DNA of 48,588 bases from Nitrospirota bacterium (GTDB lineage: Bacteria; Nitrospirota; Thermodesulfovibrionia; Thermodesulfovibrionales; JdFR-88): positions 1 through 48,588 of the forward strand of contig JAJYJK010000016.1 in the NCBI GenBank assembly GCA_021789555.1, in the 5' to 3' direction. A program made the translations under genes and the position numbers. Within the stretch, counting starts at the first letter, position 1, and every line of letters begins with the position of its first letter. Under the pieces are notes generated by a model. It was not told where the DNA came from and ran no database searches. It worked only from the letters and a program-made list of their open reading frames with translations. Below, one piece after another: positions 28,841-35,992 of the stretch.

Positions 28841-30217
28841 GTGAGAGTCCCGGACCGGATATTCAGAGAGTACGATATACGCGGGGTCTGGGGCGTGGAC
28901 CTGACCGAAGAGACGGTCCGCGCGATAGGCAGGGCCTTCGCGGTCTGCCTGCGCGAGCAGTTTCCGGAGACGCCGGGGCTGACGATATCGATCGGGCGGG
29001 ACGTAAGGACGAGTTCGCCCGCGATGCTTGAGGCGCTGACCGGGGCGCTCCTTGAAAGCGGCATAGGGGTCGTGGATATAGGGATATGCCCGACGCCGCT
29101 CCAGTATTTTTCCCTTTTCAGGCTCCCCGTGCAGGGCGGCCTCATGATAACCGCAAGCCACAACCCGGCGGAGTTCAACGGGCTGAAACTCTCGCTGGGC
29201 ACCGCGACCATCTACGGCGAAAAGATACAGCAGATAAAACGCTACATCGAGGAAGGCAGGCGGATTGGGGGCGACGGGGGCAGCGGGAGTCTTGGCACAA
29301 GCGAGATCATCCCCGATTATATCGGGTACATGCGCGGCCAGTTCACGGCCTTTAGCGGCATAAAGGCCGTGCTGGACGCCGGCAACGGCGTGGCCGGCAT
29401 CGTGGCGCCGGCGCTCTTCAAGGAATTCGGGGCCGAAACCGTCCTGCTCTACTGCGACCCGGACGGCAGGTTCCCGAACCATCACCCGGACCCCGTGGTG
29501 GTTGAAAACATAAAAGACCTCATAAGCACGGTCAGAAGCGAAAAGGCCGACCTCGGCATCGGCTACGACGGCGACGGCGACAGGATAGGCGTCGTGGACA
29601 ATGACGGGGAGATAATCTGGGGCGACAGGCTGCTGGCCCTCTTTGCGAGGGACCTGCTGCTCCGGCACCCCGGAGCGACCATTATCGGGGAGGTAAAATG
29701 CTCACAGGGCCTCTACGACGATATAGAGGCCCACGGCGGAAGGCCCGTGATGTGGAAGACAGGCCACTCGCTGATAAAGGGCAAGATGAAGGAATCCGGG
29801 GCGCTCCTCGCCGGCGAGATGAGCGGCCATATCTTCTTCAAGGACAGGTATTTCGGCTATGACGACGCCATATACGCGTCGCTCCGGCTCATGGAGGCCC
29901 TGAAGAGAAACGGCCCCCCTTACTCGATAAAAAGGCTCCTGAGCGGCCTGCCCCGGCTGCACTCCACACCCGAAATCCGGATCGATTGCCCGGACGACAG
30001 GAAGTTCGCCGTCGTGGAGGGCATCAGGGAGCTGATGCGAAAAGACCATCCCATAATCGACATAGACGGGGTGAGGATCAGATATCCGGAGGGCTGGGGA
30101 CTCGTCCGGGCCTCGAACACTCAACCCGCGCTTGTGCTCAGGTTCGAGGCGGACTCCGAAGAGGCTCTCGAAAGGATACGGGGAGACGTCGAGGGAAGGC
30201 TCAGAGGGCTGCTTTAA
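28841..30217 (+). CDS. Phosphomannomutase/phosphoglucomutase
   Basis: 458 residues from a GTG directly after the TPR stop. Four-domain alpha-D-phosphohexomutase: catalytic serine loop TASHNPAEFNGLKL, metal loop GYDGDGDRIGVVD, sugar loop LLAGEMSGHIFFKD and the phosphate-binding C-terminal domain (RASNTQPALVLRFEA). FREYDIRGV at the start is typical of the PMM/PGM (AlgC) subgroup. It interconverts hexose 1- and 6-phosphates for nucleotide sugars and envelope polysaccharide, which agrees with the surrounding cell-wall genes. Mannose versus glucose preference cannot be read from the sequence. Confidence 0.93.
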   Translation: MRVPDRIFREYDIRGVWGVDLTEETVRAIGRAFAVCLREQFPETPGLTISIGRDVRTSSPAMLEALTGALLESGIGVVDIGICPTPLQYFSLFRLPVQGGLMITASHNPAEFNGLKLSLGTATIYGEKIQQIKRYIEEGRRIGGDGGSGSLGTSEIIPDYIGYMRGQFTAFSGIKAVLDAGNGVAGIVAPALFKEFGAETVLLYCDPDGRFPNHHPDPVVVENIKDLISTVRSEKADLGIGYDGDGDRIGVVDNDGEIIWGDRLLALFARDLLLRHPGATIIGEVKCSQGLYDDIEAHGGRPVMWKTGHSLIKGKMKESGALLAGEMSGHIFFKDRYFGYDDAIYASLRLMEALKRNGPPYSIKRLLSGLPRLHSTPEIRIDCPDDRKFAVVEGIRELMRKDHPIIDIDGVRIRYPEGWGLVRASNTQPALVLRFEADSEEALERIRGDVEGRLRGLL

Positions 30218-30224
30218 TTTCCCG

Positions 30225-30668
30225 CTATTTTAATTTCTTGTGCTTCATGGCCGACAGATATACGACACAGTCCTCGCAGATGCGACCCGTTGCGCGGTTG
30301 CATATCATGCGGTTTAATTCCCAGCAGGGTTTCGTTTTGTCTATATAGGCCGAGCAGCTCGCCTTGCGCTCTTCGGTGCAGTTGGTTATCTCCCAGCAGG
30401 GGGCATACTGCAACAGGCGCTTTATACCCTCTATGCTTATCTTCTTCTGGTGGATAAGCTCGCGGATGCACATGAGCCACTTGATGTCGTTTTCGGAGTA
30501 ATAACGGTTTTTGTTGCGCCTGGAGGGTTTCAGCAGACCGTGCTTTTCATAGAGCCTGAGGGTCTGGTCAGTTGTTCCTACAAGCTCGGAGACCACCCCG
30601 ATGGGATAAAGCGGCATGTCCTGCTTCTGTTTGCCCGAAAGCAATTCGCTGTTTCTGGCTCTTCTCAT
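30225..30668 (-). CDS. MerR-family regulator with two-CW-like cysteine tail
   Basis: 147 residues. N-terminal winged-helix of the MerR family (YPIGVVSELVGTTDQTLRLYE, KNRYYSENDIKWLMCIREL), closest to the HspR/GlnR-like branch. Where MerR proteins carry a dimer helix and effector domain, this has a short cysteine-rich segment: APCWEI, TNC, KASC, KPCWEL, MIC and RICEDC, seven cysteines in about 45 residues, with two CWE units. This matches the two-CW motif seen in several anaerobe proteins and may bind a metal or Fe-S cluster. The predicted transcription start coincides with its ATG; the inner ATG at 30617 is an alternative. Targets unknown. Confidence 0.85.
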   Translation of the reverse strand: MRRARNSELLSGKQKQDMPLYPIGVVSELVGTTDQTLRLYEKHGLLKPSRRNKNRYYSENDIKWLMCIRELIHQKKISIEGIKRLLQYAPCWEITNCTEERKASCSAYIDKTKPCWELNRMICNRATGRICEDCVVYLSAMKHKKLK

Positions 30669-30680
30669 TGAGTCATTTTA
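30668..30680 (-). promoter_or_regulatory. -10 element placing the merR-like start at the ATG
   Basis: TAAAAT on the minus strand at 30680-30675; predicted +1 is 30668, the A of the ATG. No Shine-Dalgarno; no clear -35. Confidence 0.4.
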
Positions 30681-30767
30681 ATAATTTAGAGTCTTCTTAA
30701 TAATCCTGAATTTAACTATTAAACTCTTTCCCGCCAAAAAAATCAACCGCGCCCCTCCGCGCCCCCC

Positions 30768-31415
30768 TCAGTCACGCCCCTGGCCCAGGGCCTCCAGCGC
30801 CTCCCTTGCGATCTGGCCGACCGTTTTTTTGGACAGGCTCCGCCCGTCGTAATAATCGATTACGGAGTCATCGCCGGCCAGAACGGCCATCGAGGGCGCA
30901 TAGGTGTCGTCCCTGAGATTTTTCATGATGAGCAGGGCGTTGGCCCTCAAAACCGGCTCTTCACTGTGCAGATAGAGAAAGGCCAGCTCCCGGTATGGCA
31001 TGACGATCTCCGGCCTTGCCGCGGCCAGGAGGGCGAGGGCGCGCAGGATGCCAGGCGCGAACATCCGCTCCTCGTGGAAGGAAACGAGCACCGGCACCAG
31101 GTGCGAGAAGGCCTCCGGGTTTTGCCTTATTATCTCCCCTATCATCTCGGGGGCGCTCCACGGGTTGCCGCCCGACTCATCCCGCATCATCGTAAAGAGC
31201 CTGTCTACGGCGTCAAGGGCCGGGCCCTGCCTCATGCCGGCCGCAAGCAGCCCCACGGCCTCTATGGCCCTCCAGCAGACAAGCTGGCCTTTATCATAGG
31301 TAAGCGATATGAGGAGCCTCAAAAGTCCCCTGCTCTTTTCACCCTCCGCGAGAAGCCCCTTGAAATCCCCGGCAAGCAGATACTCCACGACCTTTTGCCT
31401 GTTCGCGGAATCCAT
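30768..31415 (-). CDS. HEAT-repeat protein, DVU0298-like
   Basis: 215 residues made of helical pairs (HEAT-like): LLRLLISLTYDKGQLVCWRA, AIEAVGLLAAGM, PEEMIGEII-type and RALALLAAARPEIV blocks. The segments DESGGNPWSAPEMIGEII and LRDDTYAPSMAVLAGDD ... VIDYYDGRSL resemble the DVU0298 family, found mostly in sulfate reducers and relatives, without known function. Start at the ATG, with a weak GTGGGA site. Located near the MerR-type regulator and the oxidative-stress genes but on the opposite strand from the latter. Confidence 0.72.
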   Translation of the reverse strand: MDSANRQKVVEYLLAGDFKGLLAEGEKSRGLLRLLISLTYDKGQLVCWRAIEAVGLLAAGMRQGPALDAVDRLFTMMRDESGGNPWSAPEMIGEIIRQNPEAFSHLVPVLVSFHEERMFAPGILRALALLAAARPEIVMPYRELAFLYLHSEEPVLRANALLIMKNLRDDTYAPSMAVLAGDDSVIDYYDGRSLSKKTVGQIAREALEALGQGRD

Positions 31416-31454
31416 TGTGTCCCACCCCCGCCTTTCGAGCCTATAAAATTGACC

Positions 31455-31580
31455 TTCCCTGCGTCAAGGGGACTGGTCCCCAAGCCGCAGGGAATCTAAT
31501 GCAAGGAATTTTTTTCATCACATTCGCCCGCTTGACCCCGCGGCAAATTTTTGTCCGCGGGCAATACGCTCGCTATCCAT
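31455..31580. repeat. Dispersed ~125-bp repeat, copy B
   Basis: Aligns with copy A: TTCCCTGCG / CGCAGGGAA pair, A/T-rich linker, CCCCGCGGCAAATTTTTG...CCGCGGG hairpin, end AATACGCTCGCTATCCAT. It fills most of the gap upstream of the HEAT gene. Confidence 0.85.
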
Positions 31581-31626
31581 AAAAAACCCCTCTATCCAAT
31601 GATAACACGGGGAGCTTGGCATCGAC

Positions 31627-31654
31627 TTGACATCGGCCCCGGATGTGATAGCGT
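31627..31654 (+). promoter_or_regulatory. Possible promoter of the CBS-tpx-sod cluster
   Basis: TTGACA at 31627-31632 and, 16 bases on, TAGCGT at 31649-31654. The -35 matches consensus, the -10 is poor. It would give a leader of roughly 100 bases to the CBS gene. Confidence 0.4.
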
Positions 31655-31758
31655 TAAATAATCATAGAGATGCATTATGAGAAAAACCTATTTTAGACCC
31701 CGCTATCGCCGATAGAATCCTGACTGCGATGAAATCACGGACAAGGGAGGAGACAATA

Positions 31759-32211
31759 ATGACTGCAATGACGGCCAAAGACATCATGCACCCAAGGTTG
31801 AGCCTGCCCCAGAAGGAGCCGGGCCACTCGATGGTGAACAAGCTCCTGTCTTCCTATCCGGGCCTTCCCGTCGTCAACGAGGAGGACCAGGTAGTGGGCA
31901 TCGTCACGGAGTACGACGTCTTCGACGCACTCATGAACAACCGCACAGTCCACGAATTCAGCGCGGAGAGCATCATGGGCTGCGGCCACATGGAGCACGA
32001 GGGCGTCTGCAACGAGCCGCGCTGCGTCTCCCAGGACACGCCCGTCGACAAGGTCCTGGAGATCATGTACAAGGAGAAACTCTCCATCCTGCCCGTCGTG
32101 AAGGACGACAAGGGCCGGAAGCTCGTGGGGATAATCGCGAGGAAAAACATCATAAGCGCCCTGGCCGAGAGGAATTTCTGGCCGGAACACGAGTTCCAGA
32201 AGAGGGTCTAA
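31759..32211 (+). CDS. CBS-domain pair protein
   Basis: 150 residues from the ATG at 31759, which has GGGAGGAG eight bases upstream (an ATG at 31729 lies before this ribosome site). Two CBS motifs: AKDIMHPRLSL...GLPVVNEEDQVVGIVTEYDVFDAL and TPVDKVLEIMYKEKLSILPVV...VGIIARKNIISAL, which fold together and usually bind adenosine nucleotides. Between them is GCGHMEHEGVCNEPRC, with three cysteines and two histidines, possibly a metal site. A stand-alone regulatory module. It precedes tpx and sod on the same strand. Confidence 0.88.
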   Translation: MTAMTAKDIMHPRLSLPQKEPGHSMVNKLLSSYPGLPVVNEEDQVVGIVTEYDVFDALMNNRTVHEFSAESIMGCGHMEHEGVCNEPRCVSQDTPVDKVLEIMYKEKLSILPVVKDDKGRKLVGIIARKNIISALAERNFWPEHEFQKRV

Positions 32212-32260
32212 GGACGAAAGGGCGGACAAAAAACAAAAAAAACCTTGAGAGGAGTTTTGG

Positions 32261-32782
32261 ATGGCAAAAGAAAATATCACGTTCAAAGGCAATCCCGTAA
32301 AACTCTCGGGACGCATGCCGGAGGTCGGACAAAAGGCCCCTGATTTCCACGCGCTCAACCAGAATTTAAACGAGGTCTCCCTCGGGGATTTCAGGGGGAA
32401 GGTCAAGGTCATCAGCGTGGTCTTGTCCGTGGACACCCCCGTCTGCCACAAACAGCTCGTGAGGTTCAACGAGGAGGCGGCAAAACTCGGCCAGGACGTC
32501 GCCGTGCTCAATATAAGCATGGACCTGCCGTTTGCCATCGCCCGGTTCATAAAGGAGGAGTCGATAGAGCGGACCGTCGTCTTGTCCGACCACAGGGACG
32601 CCTCCTTCGGCAAGACCTACGGGCTTTTGATGGATGAGACGAGGCTGCTGGCCCGCTCGGTCATAATCATCGACCGGGACGAGACCATCAGGTATTTCCA
32701 GATCGTGCAGGAGCAGACCGACGAGCCCGATTACGGGCAGGCGATGAAGGAGCTGGAAAAACTGCTGGTCCGGGTAGTATGA
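32261..32782 (+). CDS. tpx: Thiol peroxidase (Tpx) without the resolving cysteine
   Basis: 173 residues, ribosome site GAGAGGAG. Peroxiredoxin fold with SVDTPVCHK: peroxidatic Cys62, with the conserved Thr three residues before it. In 2-Cys Tpx the resolving cysteine sits in LPF-x-x-x-RFC; here the same segment reads LPFAIARFI, and Cys62 is the only cysteine in the protein. So it should act as a 1-Cys enzyme, with an external thiol (or another protein) resolving the sulfenate. It lies between a CBS protein and superoxide dismutase, consistent with peroxide defence. Confidence 0.92.
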   Translation: MAKENITFKGNPVKLSGRMPEVGQKAPDFHALNQNLNEVSLGDFRGKVKVISVVLSVDTPVCHKQLVRFNEEAAKLGQDVAVLNISMDLPFAIARFIKEESIERTVVLSDHRDASFGKTYGLLMDETRLLARSVIIIDRDETIRYFQIVQEQTDEPDYGQAMKELEKLLVRVV

Positions 32783-32829
32783 TGGGGCCGGACGAAAAAA
32801 TCAATTTCAACTCAAGGAGGTAACGCAGT

Positions 32830-33438
32830 ATGCCTGTAAAAACGATGGCGTACCAGGCAAAGGACTATTCGGAACTCATCGGGATGGAAGGATTGTCCGA
32901 GGGGCTTTTAAACAACCACTTCAAACTCTACCAGGGCTATGTCAGCAACTCAAACAAGCTCCTGGAGCAGATAGCGGAGCTGCCGCCGGACGGGGCCGAC
33001 CCCAAATTCGCCGAGCTAAACAGGAGGCTCGGCTTCGAGTGGAACGGCATGCGCATGCACGAGTATTACTTCGAGTCCCTGGGGGGCGACGGAAAGATCG
33101 ACAAAAACGGGGCACTGGCGAAGAAGATATCGGAGGATTTTGGCAGCTTCGATTCCTGGCATAAATCCTTCAAGGCCACGGGTATGATAAGAGGGGTCGG
33201 CTGGGCCGCCCTCTACCTGGACCCGAACGCCAACCGGCTCATGAATTTTTGGATAGGCGAGCACCACGTCAGCCATCCCTCGAGCTGCCAGCTGCTGCTG
33301 ATAATGGACGTCTGGGAGCACGCCTTCATGCTCGACTACGGCCTGAACCGGAAAGACTACATCGAGGCCTTCGGCCGGAACATCGACTGGCAGGCCGCTG
33401 AACAGAGGCTCTCCGGAGGGATGAAGGCATGGAAGTGA
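32830..33438 (+). CDS. sodB: Superoxide dismutase, Fe/Mn type
   Basis: 202 residues, strong ribosome site AAGGAGG. Metal ligands: His30 (NNHFKLYQGYV), His77 (RMHEYYF), Asp160 and His164 (LIMDVWEHAFMLDYG). The first motif NNHFKLY is that of the divergent SOD branch of anaerobic and archaeal lineages, rather than the HHxxYV form of E. coli. It converts superoxide to peroxide, which Tpx upstream could remove. Fe versus Mn use cannot be decided from the sequence; the symbol is by family. Confidence 0.93.
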   Translation: MPVKTMAYQAKDYSELIGMEGLSEGLLNNHFKLYQGYVSNSNKLLEQIAELPPDGADPKFAELNRRLGFEWNGMRMHEYYFESLGGDGKIDKNGALAKKISEDFGSFDSWHKSFKATGMIRGVGWAALYLDPNANRLMNFWIGEHHVSHPSSCQLLLIMDVWEHAFMLDYGLNRKDYIEAFGRNIDWQAAEQRLSGGMKAWK

Positions 33439-33540
33439 AGCAGACGAGCCAAACACCACAGACTCCCGGGAGACCTTAACGAGGTCATGCTGAAGAGGGC
33501 CGCTATCTTCGTCACATAAGGCGGGCTTCGTCACATAGCC

Positions 33541-33584
33541 TTGAATTTTCGGGGCGCCCCGGTTGAATTTTCGGGCGCCGCTGT
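33541..33584. repeat. Short tandem repeat, 22-base period
   Basis: TTGAATTTTCGGG occurs at 33541 and 33563, each followed by a GGCGCC-type sequence. Within a 390-base gap that has no gene. Confidence 0.5.
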
Positions 33585-33591
33585 TCCCGTA

Positions 33592-33621
33592 GAGAGGCCA
33601 TGGCCACGGTCATGGCCTCTC
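33592..33621. other. Perfect GC hairpin without T-run
   Basis: 11-bp arms GAGAGGCCATG / CATGGCCTCTC, eight-base loop. About 150 bases past sod. It could stabilise the 3' end of that transcript, or be a rho-dependent end; it is not a canonical terminator. Confidence 0.5.
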
Positions 33622-33712
33622 CGCTTTCCGCCCCCTTCGCTACCTACAATTGCATTTTTATCGTATGAGTTGTATATTATTGAAGAATGTATAAATAATG
33701 TCCTGTTAACTC

Positions 33713-33757
33713 TACCCCTCACCCAACAGGAGAGGGGTGGGGTGAAGGGTGGGGGAA
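33713..33757. repeat. REP-like palindrome, copy 5 (degenerate)
   Basis: ACCCCTC / GAGGGGT arms around ACCCAACAGGA, then GGGGTGAAGGGTGGGGG. The arms are shorter than in other copies. Confidence 0.6.
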
Positions 33758-33828
33758 TTTAGGACATTAATTATGCAGGAATCAATAGTTGCACTTAAAA
33801 GCGGGCGCATGCAGGAGGGGCAAGGGGC

Positions 33829-34260
33829 ATGAAACGGGAGGGGGTTTTCTCCATACTCTTGGCTGCGGAGAACCTTTTTATCCATCATTATTTCTCCCGC
33901 ATCTTCGAGAGGCGGCATTCTCTCAGGATGACGGCTTCGGGAGGGGATGCGATAAGCGAGCTTTCAAAGAGGCGCTATGACCTCGTGTTCATAAACGAGT
34001 ATCTCCCGGACATGGGGACGGCCGAGCTGCTGGAGGCGGTCGGCAGATGCCGTCCGGACGCGAAATCCCCAAAAACGAAATCAATCGTGATGCTGACCCA
34101 CCGGGAAGACGCGGACCGCCTGATTTCAAGGCACGGGGCGGCCGGCGTGATGATAAAACCCTTTACAGTACTGGACATGCTGCGATTGGCCGACAGGGTG
34201 CTGCCGCCGGGGGCCGCTGAAAATCTCTTCTCCCCGGATGCCCTGAAACGCTTTCTATAA
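33829..34260 (+). CDS. Degenerate receiver-domain protein
   Basis: 143 residues with the receiver fold: beta1 SILLAAEN, beta3 YDLVFINEYLPDMG, beta4 SIVMLTHRED and beta5 GVMIKPFTVLDMLRLAD. Thr90 and Lys110 of a normal receiver are kept, but the phospho-acceptor Asp is Asn56 and the acidic pair at beta1 is reduced to Ala13-Glu14. It is therefore unlikely to be phosphorylated and may act as a pseudo-receiver, by protein contacts. No output domain. Start ATG with AGGGGCAAGGGG. No kinase adjacent. Confidence 0.78.
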   Translation: MKREGVFSILLAAENLFIHHYFSRIFERRHSLRMTASGGDAISELSKRRYDLVFINEYLPDMGTAELLEAVGRCRPDAKSPKTKSIVMLTHREDADRLISRHGAAGVMIKPFTVLDMLRLADRVLPPGAAENLFSPDALKRFL

Positions 34261-34340
34261 GGCCCTTGCCGCGGCCCACCGCCGCCTCCCTCAACCCGCC
34301 CCTCTCCCGAATCCCCGTTTCATATCCGGCGCATATGCGC

Positions 34341-34355
34341 TAGAATTTGGCTATG
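34341..34355 (+). promoter_or_regulatory. -10 element placing the MTH938-like start at the ATG
   Basis: TAGAAT at 34341-34346; the predicted +1 is 34353, the A of the ATG. No Shine-Dalgarno sequence and no strong -35. Confidence 0.4.
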
Positions 34356-34697
34356 GAGATAACGGGATACACATTCGGCAAGATAACGGTAGACGGAAAG
34401 GCCTACACCGGGGACCTGATAATCTACCCCGACAGGGTAGAGGCGTCCTGGTGGCGCAGGGAAGGACACCTGCTGCAGCCCGAGGACATCTCCGCCATCC
34501 TGACAGACCCTCCCGATGTCCTTATAATCGGCACCGGCCATGACGGGGTCATGCAGGTGTCGGGAAGGGTGCTGGATGCCCTTCGTGAAAAGGGCGTGGA
34601 GGTGCACGCCCTTAAAACGAGCGAGGCCGTTAAACTCTTTAACCGGCAGTGGGAAAGGGGCAAAAGGGCAGTAGCGGCCCTTCACCTCACCTGCTGA
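34353..34697 (+). CDS. MTH938/DUF498-domain protein
   Basis: 114 residues from the ATG at 34353 (a TTG at 34347 is also in frame). The single domain has ITGYTFGKITVDGKAYTGDL near the start, VLIIGTGHDGVMQVS in the middle and VHALKTSEAVKLFNRQ near the end, the fingerprint of the MTH938/AAMDC/NDUFAF3 family. Human NDUFAF3 assists complex I assembly; the bacterial role is unknown. Its last 11 bases overlap the end of endonuclease V on the other strand. Confidence 0.88.
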   Translation: MEITGYTFGKITVDGKAYTGDLIIYPDRVEASWWRREGHLLQPEDISAILTDPPDVLIIGTGHDGVMQVSGRVLDALREKGVEVHALKTSEAVKLFNRQWERGKRAVAALHLTC

Positions 34698-35673
34698 GGA
34701 GCCGTTCGATGACCAGGTATCCTCCGCAGGGTTTCCCCTTTGACGGGCCTGCCGTCCTGTATGGGCACCAGGTCGTCAGGAATTGGCACCTGCCGCAGGC
34801 AAGCCCTCTTATGACCTGATCCTGATCAAACGCGGCCCTTTCCGCCGGCCCCACGCCTTCTATCTCTCCCGCAGTCAGGACGCCGGAGAGGAAAAGGTAA
34901 GCCCCGCATTTGCGGGCCGACTTCTCCGGCCTGTAATAGGAGCAGTGCTTCTTGCAAACGGCTTCCGTGTATCTCTGTCTTTTTTTCTCTTCCATGGCCT
35001 TCTTAAGTCTTTTTGTTTCCATATCGGCCACCCTCGTGGGCTCGGGTATTCGAAAACCCCTGCCGCACGAAAGCGCCATCTCCACCGAACCCTCAAAATC
35101 TATCCTGTGGCCCGGCGAGATGAACACCGGCCTTACGCCGTCCTTCGTCCTGAGGACGGTCCCCGCCAGTTCCCCTTTATGAAAAAGCGGCGACCTCTGC
35201 CCCCTTTTTCTGCCGGGTTCGGCGTAGTCGCCTACAAGCCTCGATTTGGCGCACCCGATAGTGGGTATGTCCAGCAGGAGGCCGGCATGGGAGGCAATCC
35301 CCATCTTCGCCGGGTGCGCGACTCCCTGCCCGTCTATGAAAAGCAGATCGGGTTTTTGCATAAGTCCCCTTACCGCCCGGACAACCGCCGGGCCCTCGCG
35401 GAACCCAAGCAGGCCGGGGATATAGGGGAATGTCACTTTCATTACCACTGTTTTAATATCGATGAGCTCCATCTCCGGATAGGTAAAGAGACAGGCCACG
35501 GCAAGCACCTGGTCATCCAGGAATGCGGCATCCGCCCCGGCCACAAACCGGGGTTTTTTCCCGAGGGGGACAATCTTTATCCTGCCCGCCAGGACCCGCT
35601 GAAGCGCGCGGGCCTCCCCTGCGTTTTTTACTGCAAACCCCTTCTCTTCAGGCCCCTGCGCCTCTTGTGACAT
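34687..35673 (-). CDS. nfi: Endonuclease V with extra cysteine-rich C-terminal domain
   Basis: 328 residues from the ATG at 35673. Residues about 15-230 are a full endonuclease V: FVAGADAAF (catalytic Asp), FPYIPGLLGFREGPAV (PYIPG wedge and catalytic Glu), IDGQGVAHPAKMGIASHAG (catalytic Asp). It nicks DNA (or RNA) near deoxyinosine. Ordinary EndoV stops near 225 residues; this one has ~95 more with eight cysteines in two similar blocks, CKKHCSYYRPEKSARKCGAY and CGRCQFLTTWC...KPCGGYL, perhaps metal sites. Starts inside the end of cutA (26-base overlap). The symbol covers the catalytic part. Confidence 0.92.
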   Translation of the reverse strand: MSQEAQGPEEKGFAVKNAGEARALQRVLAGRIKIVPLGKKPRFVAGADAAFLDDQVLAVACLFTYPEMELIDIKTVVMKVTFPYIPGLLGFREGPAVVRAVRGLMQKPDLLFIDGQGVAHPAKMGIASHAGLLLDIPTIGCAKSRLVGDYAEPGRKRGQRSPLFHKGELAGTVLRTKDGVRPVFISPGHRIDFEGSVEMALSCGRGFRIPEPTRVADMETKRLKKAMEEKKRQRYTEAVCKKHCSYYRPEKSARKCGAYLFLSGVLTAGEIEGVGPAERAAFDQDQVIRGLACGRCQFLTTWCPYRTAGPSKGKPCGGYLVIERLLSR

Positions 35674-35977
35674 CCTCAAGCCAGGAAATATATTCGGGCA
35701 GCCCGTCGGCTATGGGCAAGGCGATCACCTCCGGCACCTGATAACTGTGGAGTTCCTTTACCCTCCGGCAGAGCCTCTCAAAAAGCTCTCTCCTCGTCTT
35801 TGCTATAAGCAGGCTCTCCGTCTCGTCCTCGACCCTGCCCTGCCACGAATATATGGACCTTATTGTCCGTATGATGTTTACGCAACCTGCCAGGGATTCG
35901 CCCACCAGCGCCCCGGCAATCCGGGCGGCCTCTTCCTCATTCGCCGCCGTTATGAATACAACAATGGGTTCAGACAA
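35648..35977 (-). CDS. cutA: CutA1 divalent-cation tolerance protein
   Basis: 109 residues from a TTG with AAGGGG upstream. Core motifs: VVFITAANEEEAARIAGALV, LAGCVNIIRTIRSIYSWQGR, DETESLLIAKTRRELFERL and LHSYQVPEVIALPIADG, typical of the small trimeric CutA1 fold. Originally linked to copper tolerance in E. coli; the true role is uncertain. It lies between the aminopeptidase and endonuclease V on one strand, with gaps or overlaps small enough for one transcript. Confidence 0.95.
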   Translation of the reverse strand: MSEPIVVFITAANEEEAARIAGALVGESLAGCVNIIRTIRSIYSWQGRVEDETESLLIAKTRRELFERLCRRVKELHSYQVPEVIALPIADGLPEYISWLEDVTRGAGA

Positions 35978-35992
35978 GTTTCCCCTTCCCTC

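Noticed and set aside
28424-29668. 414-codon minus-strand ORF opposite the mutase gene
   Set aside because: Antisense shadow across a TPR gene and mutase; starts inside a certain gene.
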